A DNA stretch of 64,000 nt from DATBRC01 sp036560485 (lineage in GTDB: Bacteria; Pseudomonadota; Gammaproteobacteria; Burkholderiales; Burkholderiaceae_D). The notes under the pieces are model-generated. The model ran no database searches. It was not told the origin of the DNA and saw only the letters and a program-made list of their open reading frames with translations. The position numbers were made by a program, and so were the translations under genes. Location of the stretch: positions 1-64,000 of the forward strand of contig DATBRC010000056.1 of the NCBI GenBank assembly GCA_036560485.1, given 5' to 3'. Positions 1 through 8,705 of this stretch are shown in pieces; position 1 is the first letter of the stretch, and each line of letters starts with the position of its first letter.

Positions 1-834
1 CCATTGCGGCATTTGATCGCATCACTCTCGATCATGGAGCAGGTGCCGCAAATCGAGTTGGCGGTCGGTGAGGGGGATGGCGTCAAAATAACTGCAATGG
101 TGTTGCGTATCATGGCGCCATTGTCTGCAGAAGATGAAGTCAAGCTCAAATCCTTTGCAGACCAATATCAAATTCAATGGTGGTTACAGACGAGCGGACC
201 TGATAGCGCTACACAATATTATCCGATGGGGCCACAGTTGCATTATGCATTGCCGGAATTCGGTATCAGAATGCCTTTCAAACCGACGGATTTCACGCAA
301 GTCAACCATCAAATCAATCGCGTGCTGGTAGCCTATGCATTGCGCTTGCTCGATGCACAACCTGATGATCGGGTAGCCGATCTGTTTTGCGGATTGGGTA
401 ACTTCACATTGCCGATTGCGACGAAAGCTAAAAATGTAGTTGGGATTGAAGGTAGCACTGCATTGGTCGAACGGGCTTTGCAAAATGCGAAAGCCAATGG
501 GATAGACGATAAAACGACTTTTTATTGCCGCAATTTATTTGAGGCGACTACTGATGATTTTGTGGCGATGGGCAAATTTGACCGACTTTTAATTGATCCT
601 CCGCGAGAAGGTGCGATGGCAGTTTGTCAGGCATTGGTTGGATTAAGCGAGGCGCAGCAGAATCTGAAACCAAAACGCATCGTCTATGTATCCTGTAATC
701 CGTCGACGCTGGCGCGTGATGCAGCATTGCTGGTGCATGAGGCGGGTTATGTATTGCGCCAGGCAGGGGTGGTGAATATGTTTCCACATACAGCACACGT
801 TGAATCGATTGCCGTATTTGAATTGGCGAAATAA
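1..834 (+). CDS. rlmD: 23S rRNA (uracil-C5)-methyltransferase RlmD (RumA), 3' part
   Basis: The 5' end is cut off by the window start; 277 codons plus stop remain, about the C-terminal two thirds of the family's usual 430-470 residues. The SAM-binding motif DLFCGLGNFTLP lies near residue 127 of the fragment, followed by the DPPREGA motif and the catalytic-cysteine motif YVSCNPSTLARD near residue 230. Family knowledge: the enzyme transfers a methyl group from SAM to C5 of U1939 in 23S rRNA and usually has an N-terminal TRAM domain and a 4Fe-4S cysteine cluster, which would lie outside the window. A bidirectional terminator follows and the next gene is convergent. RlmCD-type relatives (RlmC, TrmA) are the alternatives, but the VSCNP context and length favour RlmD. 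Confidence 0.9.
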   Translation, partial: PLRHLIASLSIMEQVPQIELAVGEGDGVKITAMVLRIMAPLSAEDEVKLKSFADQYQIQWWLQTSGPDSATQYYPMGPQLHYALPEFGIRMPFKPTDFTQVNHQINRVLVAYALRLLDAQPDDRVADLFCGLGNFTLPIATKAKNVVGIEGSTALVERALQNAKANGIDDKTTFYCRNLFEATTDDFVAMGKFDRLLIDPPREGAMAVCQALVGLSEAQQNLKPKRIVYVSCNPSTLARDAALLVHEAGYVLRQAGVVNMFPHTAHVESIAVFELAK

Positions 835-861
835 TTTGGTAAATTGTTCGTTAAATTAAAT

Positions 862-891
862 AAAAAAACCGACCACTAGGTCGGTTTTTTT
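862..891. terminator. Bidirectional rho-independent terminator
   Basis: A 6-bp GC-rich stem (CCGACC/GGTCGG) with a 4-nt loop is flanked by seven A on the left and seven T on the right. It can therefore end transcription of rlmD from the left and of the convergent BI-1 gene from the right. Confidence 0.9.
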
Positions 892-911
892 GTTGATGGG
901 AATCAGATGTC

Positions 912-1604
912 TTAATCACGGCTTCCACCGAAAATTCCTAACAGCGATAGAAGGTTGACAAAGATATTGTAAACATCAAGGTAGATATTGAGCGTCGCTG
1001 AAATATAACTGGTTTCGCCTCCATTGATGATTTGTTGCACGTCATACAGGATGTATGCAGAGAAAATGGCGATCGCAATGACTGATACAACGATATAAAG
1101 TGATGGCAATTGCAGGAAAATATTGGCGATTGAGGCAACGATAATCACAATCAAACCGGCGAACAACCATTTACCTAATCCGGAAAAATCACGTTTCGAC
1201 ACAGTAGCAACTGTAGCCATGACGCCAAACACTGTAGCTGTGCCGCCAAACGCTGTCATGATCAAAGTAGCACCGTTTGAAAATCCCAGTATGCGGCTAA
1301 TGAGGCCAGTCAATGCCAAGCCCATGAAAAAGGTAAACCCAAGCAAGATGGTGACGCCCAAACCGGAGTTTCTGTTTTTTTGTATCGCAAAAATAAACCC
1401 GAATGCAATTGCAAGAAATGCAAGCGTTCCAAGCATGGAGCGACCGGAAAACAAGGTGAAATTTGTTTCTACCCCAAGCCAGGCGCCGAATATGGTTGGA
1501 ATCATGGACAGCGCAAGCAACCAATAGGTATTGCGCAAGACGCGATGCCGAACTACCAGCGAGCTGTCCGATATGTCATAAGTTTGTTGCAAATTTTGAT
1601 CCAT
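912..1604 (-). CDS. Bax inhibitor-1/YccA family membrane protein
   Basis: This 230-residue protein has about seven hydrophobic segments, for example around the motifs MLGTLAFLAIAFGFIF, VTILLGFTFFMGLALTGLI and LYIVVSVIAIAIFSAYILYD. It ends with the typical C-terminal helix (ATLNIYLDVYNIFVNLLSLLG). The aspartate in AYILYDVQ is part of the family's conserved di-aspartyl sensor region. The start at 1604 is preferred over an upstream in-frame codon at 1634 because GGAGG lies five bases before it. Family knowledge: BI-1/TMBIM proteins are inner-membrane proteins linked to ion leak (calcium) and to FtsH-mediated quality control; the exact role in bacteria is poorly defined. It is monocistronic and convergent with rlmD. 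Confidence 0.88.
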   Translation of the reverse strand: MDQNLQQTYDISDSSLVVRHRVLRNTYWLLALSMIPTIFGAWLGVETNFTLFSGRSMLGTLAFLAIAFGFIFAIQKNRNSGLGVTILLGFTFFMGLALTGLISRILGFSNGATLIMTAFGGTATVFGVMATVATVSKRDFSGLGKWLFAGLIVIIVASIANIFLQLPSLYIVVSVIAIAIFSAYILYDVQQIINGGETSYISATLNIYLDVYNIFVNLLSLLGIFGGSRD

Positions 1605-1814
1605 ATTGCCTCCAATTTGATTCAAAGTAACCAATGCGTGTAAAGAATAGCATTGATTAGCGTAGCTAGTGCACTGTGCCGGTATTGACCATTGAATTTA
1701 TGACTTTAAAGCAAGATGCTGTATCCCATATATTGGGGGAACTATGTTAAAATTAAAGGTTAGTCGAATTATCAAATAACAACCTTAACCCTTTCTTTTT
1801 ATTGGAGTTTTTAG

Positions 1815-2240
1815 ATGGCAATCGAACGCACACTGTCGATTATCAAACCGGACGCAGTAGCAAAAAACGTGATCGGTCAGATTTATTCTCGTTTTGAAGG
1901 CGCAGGCTTGAAAATCGTCGCTGCACGCATGATGCATTTGTCCCGCGCAGAAGCGGAAGGTTTTTATGCGGTACACCGTGAGCGTCCGTTTTTCAAGGAT
2001 CTGGTCGATTTCATGATCTCTGGCCCTGTGATGGTGCAAGCCTTGGAAGGTGAAAACGCAATTACCAAAAACCGCGATTTGATGGGTGCGACAGATCCTA
2101 AGAAGGCAGAAAAAGGCACCATCCGTGCAGATTTCGCTGACTCGATCGATGCCAATGCAGTGCACGGCTCTGATGCTCCTGAGACGGCTAAAGTGGAAAT
2201 TGCTTACTTTTTCCCGGCATTAAACGTTTTCTCGCGTTAA
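1815..2240 (+). CDS. ndk: Nucleoside diphosphate kinase
   Basis: 141 residues, the usual bacterial length. It begins MAIERTLSIIKPDAVAKN, contains the RPFF substrate-binding motif and the active-site stretch around NAVHGSD, whose histidine is phosphorylated as the ping-pong intermediate. It exchanges gamma-phosphates between NTPs and NDPs in the cytoplasm. GGAG lies about 10 bases before the ATG. It is the first gene of the long co-directional run that continues through rlmN and rodZ, an arrangement common in beta- and gammaproteobacteria. Confidence 0.97.
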   Translation: MAIERTLSIIKPDAVAKNVIGQIYSRFEGAGLKIVAARMMHLSRAEAEGFYAVHRERPFFKDLVDFMISGPVMVQALEGENAITKNRDLMGATDPKKAEKGTIRADFADSIDANAVHGSDAPETAKVEIAYFFPALNVFSR

Positions 2241-2308
2241 TTGAAACGCCGTTCATTCAGAGCTGATTTTTATTGCTTGCAAGATGAATGGCATGATGGA
2301 ATGGTGTT

Positions 2309-3478
2309 ATGACGGCTCTCACCAATTTGCTGGATATGGATCCCGCGCAACTCGTCGCTTATTGCGGCGAGTTGGGTGAAAAGCCGTTTCGCGCCAAACA
2401 ATTGCAGCGCTGGATACATCAATTCGGCGCGAGTGATTTTGATGCGATGACGGATTTGGCGAAGTCGCTTCGTGACAAGCTGAAAACACGCGCTACGATT
2501 ATTGCTCCTGCAGTGATCAGTGATCACACATCTTCAGACGGTACGCGCAAATGGCTGCTTGATGTCGGGCAGGGTAATGCGGTCGAAACCGTTTTTATTC
2601 CGGAAGAAAATCGCGGTACGCTATGCATTTCCACACAAGCCGGTTGTGCCGTTAATTGCCGGTTTTGTTCAACAGGCAAACAAGGTTTTAATCGTAATTT
2701 GACCGTTGGTGAAATTATCGGCCAATTGTGGATGGCTGAATTTGAATTGCGCAAAACAAAAGGTATCGAGCCGGGACCTAAAGGCGAACGTCAAATCACC
2801 AATGTCGTGATGATGGGTATGGGTGAGCCTTTGTTGAATTTCGAGCCTACTGTCACTGCATTGAAATTAATGCTCGACGATAATGCCTATGGCTTGTCAC
2901 GCCGCCGCGTCACGCTCTCTACCAGCGGAGTCGTGCCAATGATTGACAAGTTGTCGCAAGAGTGTCCGGTTGCGCTCGCTGTTTCGCTTCATGCTTCTAA
3001 TGACCAATTGCGCGACGAGTTGGTGCCGCTGAATAAAAAATATCCACTCGTCGAATTGATGGCTGCATGCAAGCGCTATCTGGAATTTGCGCCGCGTGAT
3101 TTCATCACCTTTGAATATTGCATGTTAGATGGCGCCAATGATTCAGATGTCCATGCTCGTGAGTTGGTAGCTTTGGTTCAAGGCAGTTCCAATGCGGTGC
3201 CATGCAAATTCAATTTGATACCGTTCAATCCATTTCCTGAATCCGGACTGAAACGATCAAACAACCCACGCATAAAAGCGTTTGCCCAAATTTTGATTGA
3301 TGCAGGTATTGTGACGACAATTCGCAAAACGCGCGGCGATGATATTGATGCTGCATGCGGCCAATTGGCGGGCGAAGTTCAAGATCGCACGAAAGTACAA
3401 GAGCGAATGCAGAAGATGGCGGAATATCAGAAAAAATTCGGCAAGGATTTTGGCCGTATAGTGGAGATCTCAGCATGA
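2309..3478 (+). CDS. rlmN: Dual-specificity 23S rRNA/tRNA adenine-C2 methyltransferase RlmN
   Basis: 389 residues. The radical-SAM cluster motif CRFCSTG is preceded by AGCAVN, giving the CxxxCxxC spacing near residue 115. The MMGMGEPLLN SAM-binding motif is near residue 170, and a C-terminal conserved cysteine lies in DIDAACGQL. It makes m2A2503 in 23S rRNA and m2A37 in some tRNAs through a methyl-cysteine intermediate. The stop codon overlaps the start of the next gene (ATGA), indicating translational coupling. Confidence 0.97.
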   Translation: MTALTNLLDMDPAQLVAYCGELGEKPFRAKQLQRWIHQFGASDFDAMTDLAKSLRDKLKTRATIIAPAVISDHTSSDGTRKWLLDVGQGNAVETVFIPEENRGTLCISTQAGCAVNCRFCSTGKQGFNRNLTVGEIIGQLWMAEFELRKTKGIEPGPKGERQITNVVMMGMGEPLLNFEPTVTALKLMLDDNAYGLSRRRVTLSTSGVVPMIDKLSQECPVALAVSLHASNDQLRDELVPLNKKYPLVELMAACKRYLEFAPRDFITFEYCMLDGANDSDVHARELVALVQGSSNAVPCKFNLIPFNPFPESGLKRSNNPRIKAFAQILIDAGIVTTIRKTRGDDIDAACGQLAGEVQDRTKVQERMQKMAEYQKKFGKDFGRIVEISA

Positions 3479-4263
3479 AAAAAATTGGTCTGATAACTGT
3501 ATTGACTAGTGTCCTGTTATTGGCTGGATGTGCTGCCAACCAATTTGGAAACCCACAAGACGAATTGCAAACGACTTCTGATTTGACTGTCGATCAAAAA
3601 CGCGCGATCAATCATCTTAATTTGGCTGTTGGCTATTACCAGCAAAGACAGTGGATAAGCGCGTTGGATGATATTAAAAAAGCGTTGCAGTCAGATCCGA
3701 ACTTGGCAGATGCGTACAGCGTTAGAGCGTTGATTTATATGGAGATGGGTGAGACTGCTTTGGTCGATGAAAATTTCCAGCATGCGCTTTCAATTTCTCC
3801 CGGCAATCCAGATTACAGTAATAATTATGGTTGGTTTTTATGTCAAAACGGCCGTGCCGTTCAATCAATTCCCTACTTCGAGACCGCTATAAAGAGCCGT
3901 AGCTATCAATCCCCGGCCAAAGCTTTCAATAATGCAGGTGTGTGCAGCTTAAAGTTAAAGAAAGAATCAGAAGCTGAGCATTTCTTTTTGAAGGCGTTTC
4001 AACTGGAGCCAAGCAATCCCGTCACAAACGCAAATTTGGCCAAGATTTATTTTGATCGTAAGGATTATGAACGTGCGCGTTTTTACGTTGGACGCATACC
4101 TCAAGCCGATGAACTTAATGCGGACGTTTTGTGGTTGGCAATAAAAGTGCATCATAAACTTGGTGATCGCGATATCGAGACAAGTTTGGTCACACAACTT
4201 CGGAAAAGACATCCGGACTCTGCTGAATATGCAGCTTTCCGACGTGGAGCATTTGATGACTGA
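3475..4263 (+). CDS. pilW: Type IV pilus biogenesis/stability lipoprotein PilW (PilF)
   Basis: 262 residues. A lipoprotein signal peptide ends in the lipobox LLLAGC with the lipidated cysteine near residue 19. Tetratricopeptide repeats follow (about residues 40-220), with TPR-like signatures such as DAYSVRALIYMEMGE, PAKAFNNAGVCSLKL and NPVTNANLAKIYFDRKDY. PilF/PilW is the outer-membrane pilotin that helps PilQ secretin multimers assemble. The start is set by ATGA overlap with the rlmN stop and by the signal peptide; a longer frame starting at 3355 would lie inside rlmN. Position between rlmN and rodZ is the classic pilF/pilW locus. No other pilus gene is in the window. Confidence 0.88.
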   Translation: MKKIGLITVLTSVLLLAGCAANQFGNPQDELQTTSDLTVDQKRAINHLNLAVGYYQQRQWISALDDIKKALQSDPNLADAYSVRALIYMEMGETALVDENFQHALSISPGNPDYSNNYGWFLCQNGRAVQSIPYFETAIKSRSYQSPAKAFNNAGVCSLKLKKESEAEHFFLKAFQLEPSNPVTNANLAKIYFDRKDYERARFYVGRIPQADELNADVLWLAIKVHHKLGDRDIETSLVTQLRKRHPDSAEYAAFRRGAFDD

Positions 4264-5356
4264 GACTCAGTTGAATGAACAATCGGCCGGCACGCAAGTC
4301 GAGCCATTGCCAGAGGTGACACAGACTGTATTGGGCCCAGGAGCACAGCTTGCTGCACACCGTCAAGCACGAGGCTTCACCATCGAACAAGTCGCTAATC
4401 AACTCAATCTGGCGCCACGCCAAATTCAAGCCTTGGAAGCGGATAACTATGCCGCCTTGCCCGGCGTAGTTATAGCGCGTGGCTTTATCAGAGCCTATGC
4501 CAAACTATTGAAAGTGGATCCAGCGCCATTGGTAAGTTTGATGCAGGGTGAGGTTGCCCCTATGGAATCGATACAGTTAAAACGTGCATTGTCAGGCTCC
4601 TTCTCTTCAGAGTCACGTTTGCCGTCGCCCGCGCAGAGTGGTCTGTTATCGAAATGGGTAATCGGTTCTATGCTGTTAGTGCTGGTTATTGTTGGCGTAT
4701 ATGCAGTCCATTGGTTTGGATTGATTCCAGGCTTTTCGGAATCTGTGTCGGAAAATATCGAAAAAGGAACAACCTTTCTTTCTTCTTCGACAAACGGAAC
4801 ATCTTCTGACCATGCAAATGCAACGTCCGATAAGGCTGCATCAGCTTCTCCTGGCAGTTCATATGAGATAGCATCATCCAGTCGAGTAACAAATGACGAG
4901 ATCACTGCGCCCATAACGGCACCTGTGTCCGCAACTACTCCGGCTCCGGGAAATATTCCAGCTAAAGTGCCTGCTGCTAATCTGACTTCAGTCACGGCAA
5001 CTCCATCATCGGCGGCGCCATCAAATCACTCAGTCACTCCTCCTGCTGCCTTGGCGTCTCCATCGCCTGTAGCGAAAGCAATCGCGCCTGCCAATCAAGA
5101 CAGTTCGTCTGTTACGAAAAAAAATATGCTTGTCATAAAAGTGCGCGAAGACTCATGGATAGAAATAAAGGATGCTAATGATCGGACACTGATTTCCAGA
5201 TTAATGGCAGCAGGCACAACAGAAACATTGTCTGTTGCCAAGCCGGTATTTTTAACTGTTGGAAATGCTGCCGGTGTAGATGTCACGCTACGCGGAAAAT
5301 CTGTTGATTTACAATCTGCCGCAAAAAGTAATGTTGCTCGGCTCAATTTGAAGTAA
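4256..5356 (+). CDS. rodZ: Cytoskeleton protein RodZ
   Basis: 366 residues in the standard RodZ order. A cytoplasmic helix-turn-helix (about 30-95) includes LAAHRQARGFTIEQVANQL and ARGFIRAYAKLL. A single transmembrane helix (about 130-155, WVIGSMLLVLVIVGVYAV) follows. Next comes a long Ser/Thr/Ala/Pro-rich periplasmic linker, and the DUF4115 beta domain closes the protein (from about 285, containing EDSWIEIKDANDRTL). RodZ links MreB filaments to the elongasome and maintains rod shape. The start overlaps the last codons of pilW by 8 bases. A start at 4160 was rejected because it lies well inside pilW. Confidence 0.93.
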   Translation: MTETQLNEQSAGTQVEPLPEVTQTVLGPGAQLAAHRQARGFTIEQVANQLNLAPRQIQALEADNYAALPGVVIARGFIRAYAKLLKVDPAPLVSLMQGEVAPMESIQLKRALSGSFSSESRLPSPAQSGLLSKWVIGSMLLVLVIVGVYAVHWFGLIPGFSESVSENIEKGTTFLSSSTNGTSSDHANATSDKAASASPGSSYEIASSSRVTNDEITAPITAPVSATTPAPGNIPAKVPAANLTSVTATPSSAAPSNHSVTPPAALASPSPVAKAIAPANQDSSSVTKKNMLVIKVREDSWIEIKDANDRTLISRLMAAGTTETLSVAKPVFLTVGNAAGVDVTLRGKSVDLQSAAKSNVARLNLK

Positions 5357-5362
5357 GCAGAT

Positions 5363-6634
5363 ATGTCGACAGAAAAACATTTAATTGCCACTGGCCCTTT
5401 AATGCGACGTAAAAGTCGTCAAGCAGTGATTTCCTATGGCACAAAAGTAATAAGTGTTGGAGGCAACGCCCCCATCGTTGTGCAATCGATGACCAATACA
5501 GATACGGCGGATGCGATTGGCACGGCAATACAAATCAAGGAGTTGGCTCGCGCAGGCTCTGAGCTGGTTCGTATCACGGTAAATAATCCGGAAGCAGCGG
5601 CGGCAGTGCCGGCGATACGTGAGCAGTTGGACAAAATGGATATCGATGTGCCATTGGTTGGTGATTTCCACTACAACGGTCATACGCTGTTAAACGACTA
5701 TCCGGACTGCGCAAAAGCCTTGTCAAAGTACCGCATCAATCCTGGCAATGTCGGGCAAGGCGCCAAACGCGATACGCAATTCGCGCAAATGATCGAGGTG
5801 GCGTGCAAGTACGATAAACCGGTCCGCATCGGCGTGAACTGGGGTAGCCTGGATCAAAACTTATTGGCGCGCATCATGGATGAAAACGCACAGCGTGCGG
5901 TTCCATGGGATGCGCAAGCAGTCATGTATGAGGCGCTCGTCACTTCGGCAATCGAGAATGCACAGCGCGCAGAAGAACTGGGATTGGCGGGCGATAAAAT
6001 TATCCTGTCATGCAAAGTGTCCGGCGTTCAGGATTTGATCGCAGTTTATAGAGAGTTGGCGCGTCGCTGTGATTATCCGTTGCATTTGGGTTTGACCGAA
6101 GCAGGCATGGGCAGCAAAGGGATCGTGGCTTCGACAGCTGCGTTGTCCGTGCTGCTGCAGGAAGGCATCGGCGATACGATTCGTATTTCGCTGACACCTG
6201 AGCCTGGTGGCGACCGGACCAAGGAAGTAGTCGTTGCCCAGGAAATTTTGCAAACGATGGGCTTGCGTAAATTTACGCCTATGGTTATTGCTTGTCCTGG
6301 TTGCGGTCGCACGACATCAACGGTATTTCAGGATCTGGCCGATAAGATTCAAACCTATTTGCGCGATCAAATGCCTGTCTGGAAAAAACAATATCCCGGC
6401 GTTGAAAGCATGAATGTCGCTGTGATGGGTTGTATCGTCAATGGCCCTGGTGAATCGAAGCATGCCAATATCGGCATCAGCTTGCCGGGCACAGGCGAAT
6501 CACCTGCCGCACCTGTATTTATCGATGGCGCGAAAAAGATGACGCTACGTGGCGAAAACATTGCGGCAGAATTCCAGGCGATTGTGTTGGACTACGTCAA
6601 ATCCCATTATGGAAAAGAAGCGGTCTCCGCTTAA
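5363..6634 (+). CDS. ispG: 4-hydroxy-3-methylbut-2-enyl diphosphate synthase (flavodoxin) IspG
   Basis: 423 residues. The TIM-barrel N-terminus contains VQSMTNTDT, and the C-terminal 4Fe-4S cysteines lie in CPGCGRT and in MGCIVNGPGESKHA. It catalyses the penultimate step of the MEP (non-mevalonate) isoprenoid pathway, reducing MEcPP to HMBPP. It starts six bases after rodZ; rodZ-ispG-hisS is the conserved gene order of proteobacteria. The length is normal for proteobacterial enzymes that carry a small insertion relative to E. coli. Confidence 0.97.
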   Translation: MSTEKHLIATGPLMRRKSRQAVISYGTKVISVGGNAPIVVQSMTNTDTADAIGTAIQIKELARAGSELVRITVNNPEAAAAVPAIREQLDKMDIDVPLVGDFHYNGHTLLNDYPDCAKALSKYRINPGNVGQGAKRDTQFAQMIEVACKYDKPVRIGVNWGSLDQNLLARIMDENAQRAVPWDAQAVMYEALVTSAIENAQRAEELGLAGDKIILSCKVSGVQDLIAVYRELARRCDYPLHLGLTEAGMGSKGIVASTAALSVLLQEGIGDTIRISLTPEPGGDRTKEVVVAQEILQTMGLRKFTPMVIACPGCGRTTSTVFQDLADKIQTYLRDQMPVWKKQYPGVESMNVAVMGCIVNGPGESKHANIGISLPGTGESPAAPVFIDGAKKMTLRGENIAAEFQAIVLDYVKSHYGKEAVSA

Positions 6635-6679
6635 TTCACCTCAGCAACCTGAAAACGTTGCAATCAAATTGCAGAAAAA

Positions 6680-8029
6680 ATGTCCGAGAATAAAAAAATA
6701 GAAAAAATCGTAGGCGTAAAAGGAATGAACGATATTCTTCCTGCTGACGCGCCTCTTTGGGAACTATTCGAAAATACCGTAGAGTCAGTCCTGAAAAGTT
6801 ATGGTTTCCAGCAGATCCGTACGCCGATCGTCGAGCCGACAGCGGTATTTGCACGTGGCTTGGGCGAGGTGACCGATATCGTTGAAAAGGAAATGTATTC
6901 ATTTACCGATTCGATGAATGGCGATCAATTGACGCTACGTCCTGAGAGCACCGCAGGTGTAGTGCGCGCAGTGCTGGAACACAATCTGACATACGATGGT
7001 CCCAAGCGCTTGTGGTATTCGGGTCCGATGTTTCGCCATGAAAGACCGCAGCGCGGACGTTATCGCCAATTTCACCAGATAGGTGCCGAGGCTTTGGGAT
7101 TTACCGGGCCGGACATCGACGCAGAATTGATCATGATGTGCCAGCGGCTGTGGGACGATCTTGGTTTAAGCAACATCAAATTGGAACTGAATTCGATCGG
7201 CAATGCCGAAGAGCGCAACAGACATCGCATTGATTTGGTTGCGTATTTCGAGCAGCATAAGGATTTGCTTGATACCGATGCGCAGCGTCGTTTGCATTTA
7301 AACCCATTACGCATTCTTGATACGAAGAATCCGACGATGCAGGAAATGGTGAATGCAGCGCCGAAATTACTCGATTATCTGGGTGATGAGTCGCGTGCGC
7401 ATTTTGAAGGCGTACAAAAAATTCTGCGTCACAGCAATATCCCTTTTACGATCAATCCGAGACTGGTGCGCGGCATGGATTATTACAACCGCACGGTGTT
7501 TGAATGGGTTACTGATCAACTTGGTTCGCAAGGCACGGTGTGCGGCGGGGGACGTTATGACCCGTTGATCGAAATGTTCGGCGGCAAACCGACGCCTGCT
7601 TGCGGTTTCGCGATGGGTGTGGAGAGATTGCTTGAGCTGATGAAGGCAAGCGGAGAGCAGGCTACCCCGAATCAGTGCGATGTCTATCTGGTGCATCAAG
7701 GTGAGGCGGCGCAGATGCAGGCATTCGTCCTGAGCGAAAGATTACGCGATGCCGGCTTGGATGTTGTGTTACATTGCGCAGCGGCTGGTGCAGGCGGTAG
7801 CTTTAAATCGCAAATGAAGCGGGCAGATGCCAGCGGTGCGGCTTTTGCCGTGATCATTGGCGAAGACGAAGTCGTTAACAATACCGTTGCAGTGAAAACC
7901 ATGCGTTCAAGCGACGCAGAAAACAATCAGCAAACTGTCGGGTTCGATAGCGCTGTTGATTATCTGGTCGACCAAATTATCGGCGCAGATGAGCATGACC
8001 ATTCCGAACATATTCATTATCACCACTAA
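6680..8029 (+). CDS. hisS: Histidine--tRNA ligase
   Basis: 449 residues. Class II synthetase motif 2 is seen in FRHERPQRGRYRQFHQ, the histidine-specific LVRGMDYYNRTVFEW follows near residue 265, and motif 3 lies in GGGRYDPL and GFAMGVERL. An anticodon-binding domain closes the protein. It charges tRNA-His in the cytoplasm. The last 13 residues are unusual: an acidic, histidine-rich tail with six His (DEHDHSEHIHYHH) beyond the usual end of the family. It sits between ispG and the yfgM-like gene, as in many proteobacteria. Confidence 0.97.
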   Translation: MSENKKIEKIVGVKGMNDILPADAPLWELFENTVESVLKSYGFQQIRTPIVEPTAVFARGLGEVTDIVEKEMYSFTDSMNGDQLTLRPESTAGVVRAVLEHNLTYDGPKRLWYSGPMFRHERPQRGRYRQFHQIGAEALGFTGPDIDAELIMMCQRLWDDLGLSNIKLELNSIGNAEERNRHRIDLVAYFEQHKDLLDTDAQRRLHLNPLRILDTKNPTMQEMVNAAPKLLDYLGDESRAHFEGVQKILRHSNIPFTINPRLVRGMDYYNRTVFEWVTDQLGSQGTVCGGGRYDPLIEMFGGKPTPACGFAMGVERLLELMKASGEQATPNQCDVYLVHQGEAAQMQAFVLSERLRDAGLDVVLHCAAAGAGGSFKSQMKRADASGAAFAVIIGEDEVVNNTVAVKTMRSSDAENNQQTVGFDSAVDYLVDQIIGADEHDHSEHIHYHH

Positions 8030-8041
8030 CTTACTATCATC

Positions 8042-8689
8042 ATGGCATACGACCTCGAAGAACAGGAACAAATAGCGTCCATCAAAGCATGGTGGAATCA
8101 GTATGGTAACTTGTTGACCTGGTTGCTCATTGCAGTATTGGCCGGATATGCAGCTTGGTCCGGCTGGAATATTTATCAAAGCAAGCAATCGACACAAGCT
8201 TCGCAGCTTTATGACGAATTGAACAAGGCAATGGTTGCCAAGGACAATGCGAAAGTGCAGCGTGCGGCAGACGATATGGAAGATAAATTTGGCCGGACAA
8301 CGTTTGCCCATATGGCGGCATTGATGGCGGCCAGATCAGCATTTGACAGCGGCGATTTGAAAACTGCCAAAGCCCAGCTGCAATGGGTCATTAACAAAGG
8401 CAACGACGAGGAATATAAAGCGCTCGCCAAGATTCGCCTGGCTGGTATTCTGCTGGATGAAAAATCTTACGATGAAGGCTTGAAGTTACTTGATGGGGAT
8501 TTCCCAGCTTCGTTTGCTTCACTTGTGGCGGACCGCAAAGGCGATATTCTGGTTGCGCAAAATAAAATCGCTGAGGCACGCACCGCATATCAAACTGCAT
8601 TGGAAAAAATGGATCCAAAAAATCCTGGCCGTCAATTGATCCAACTAAAACTGGATGCAATTGGTGGCGATTCCAAACCTTCAGCTTAA
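8042..8689 (+). CDS. yfgM: YfgM-family membrane-anchored TPR-like protein
   Basis: 215 residues. A short N-terminal cytoplasmic part (MAYDLEEQEQIASIKAWW) is followed by one membrane helix (about 21-42) and a periplasmic TPR-like helical domain. Family knowledge: YfgM is an ancillary subunit of the SecYEG translocon that cooperates with periplasmic chaperones such as PpiD, and it has been linked to the RcsB stress response in E. coli. The position directly between hisS and bamB agrees with this. It lies 12 bases after hisS. Confidence 0.88.
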   Translation: MAYDLEEQEQIASIKAWWNQYGNLLTWLLIAVLAGYAAWSGWNIYQSKQSTQASQLYDELNKAMVAKDNAKVQRAADDMEDKFGRTTFAHMAALMAARSAFDSGDLKTAKAQLQWVINKGNDEEYKALAKIRLAGILLDEKSYDEGLKLLDGDFPASFASLVADRKGDILVAQNKIAEARTAYQTALEKMDPKNPGRQLIQLKLDAIGGDSKPSA

Positions 8690-8705
8690 TTACTAAAGGA
8701 AAAAA

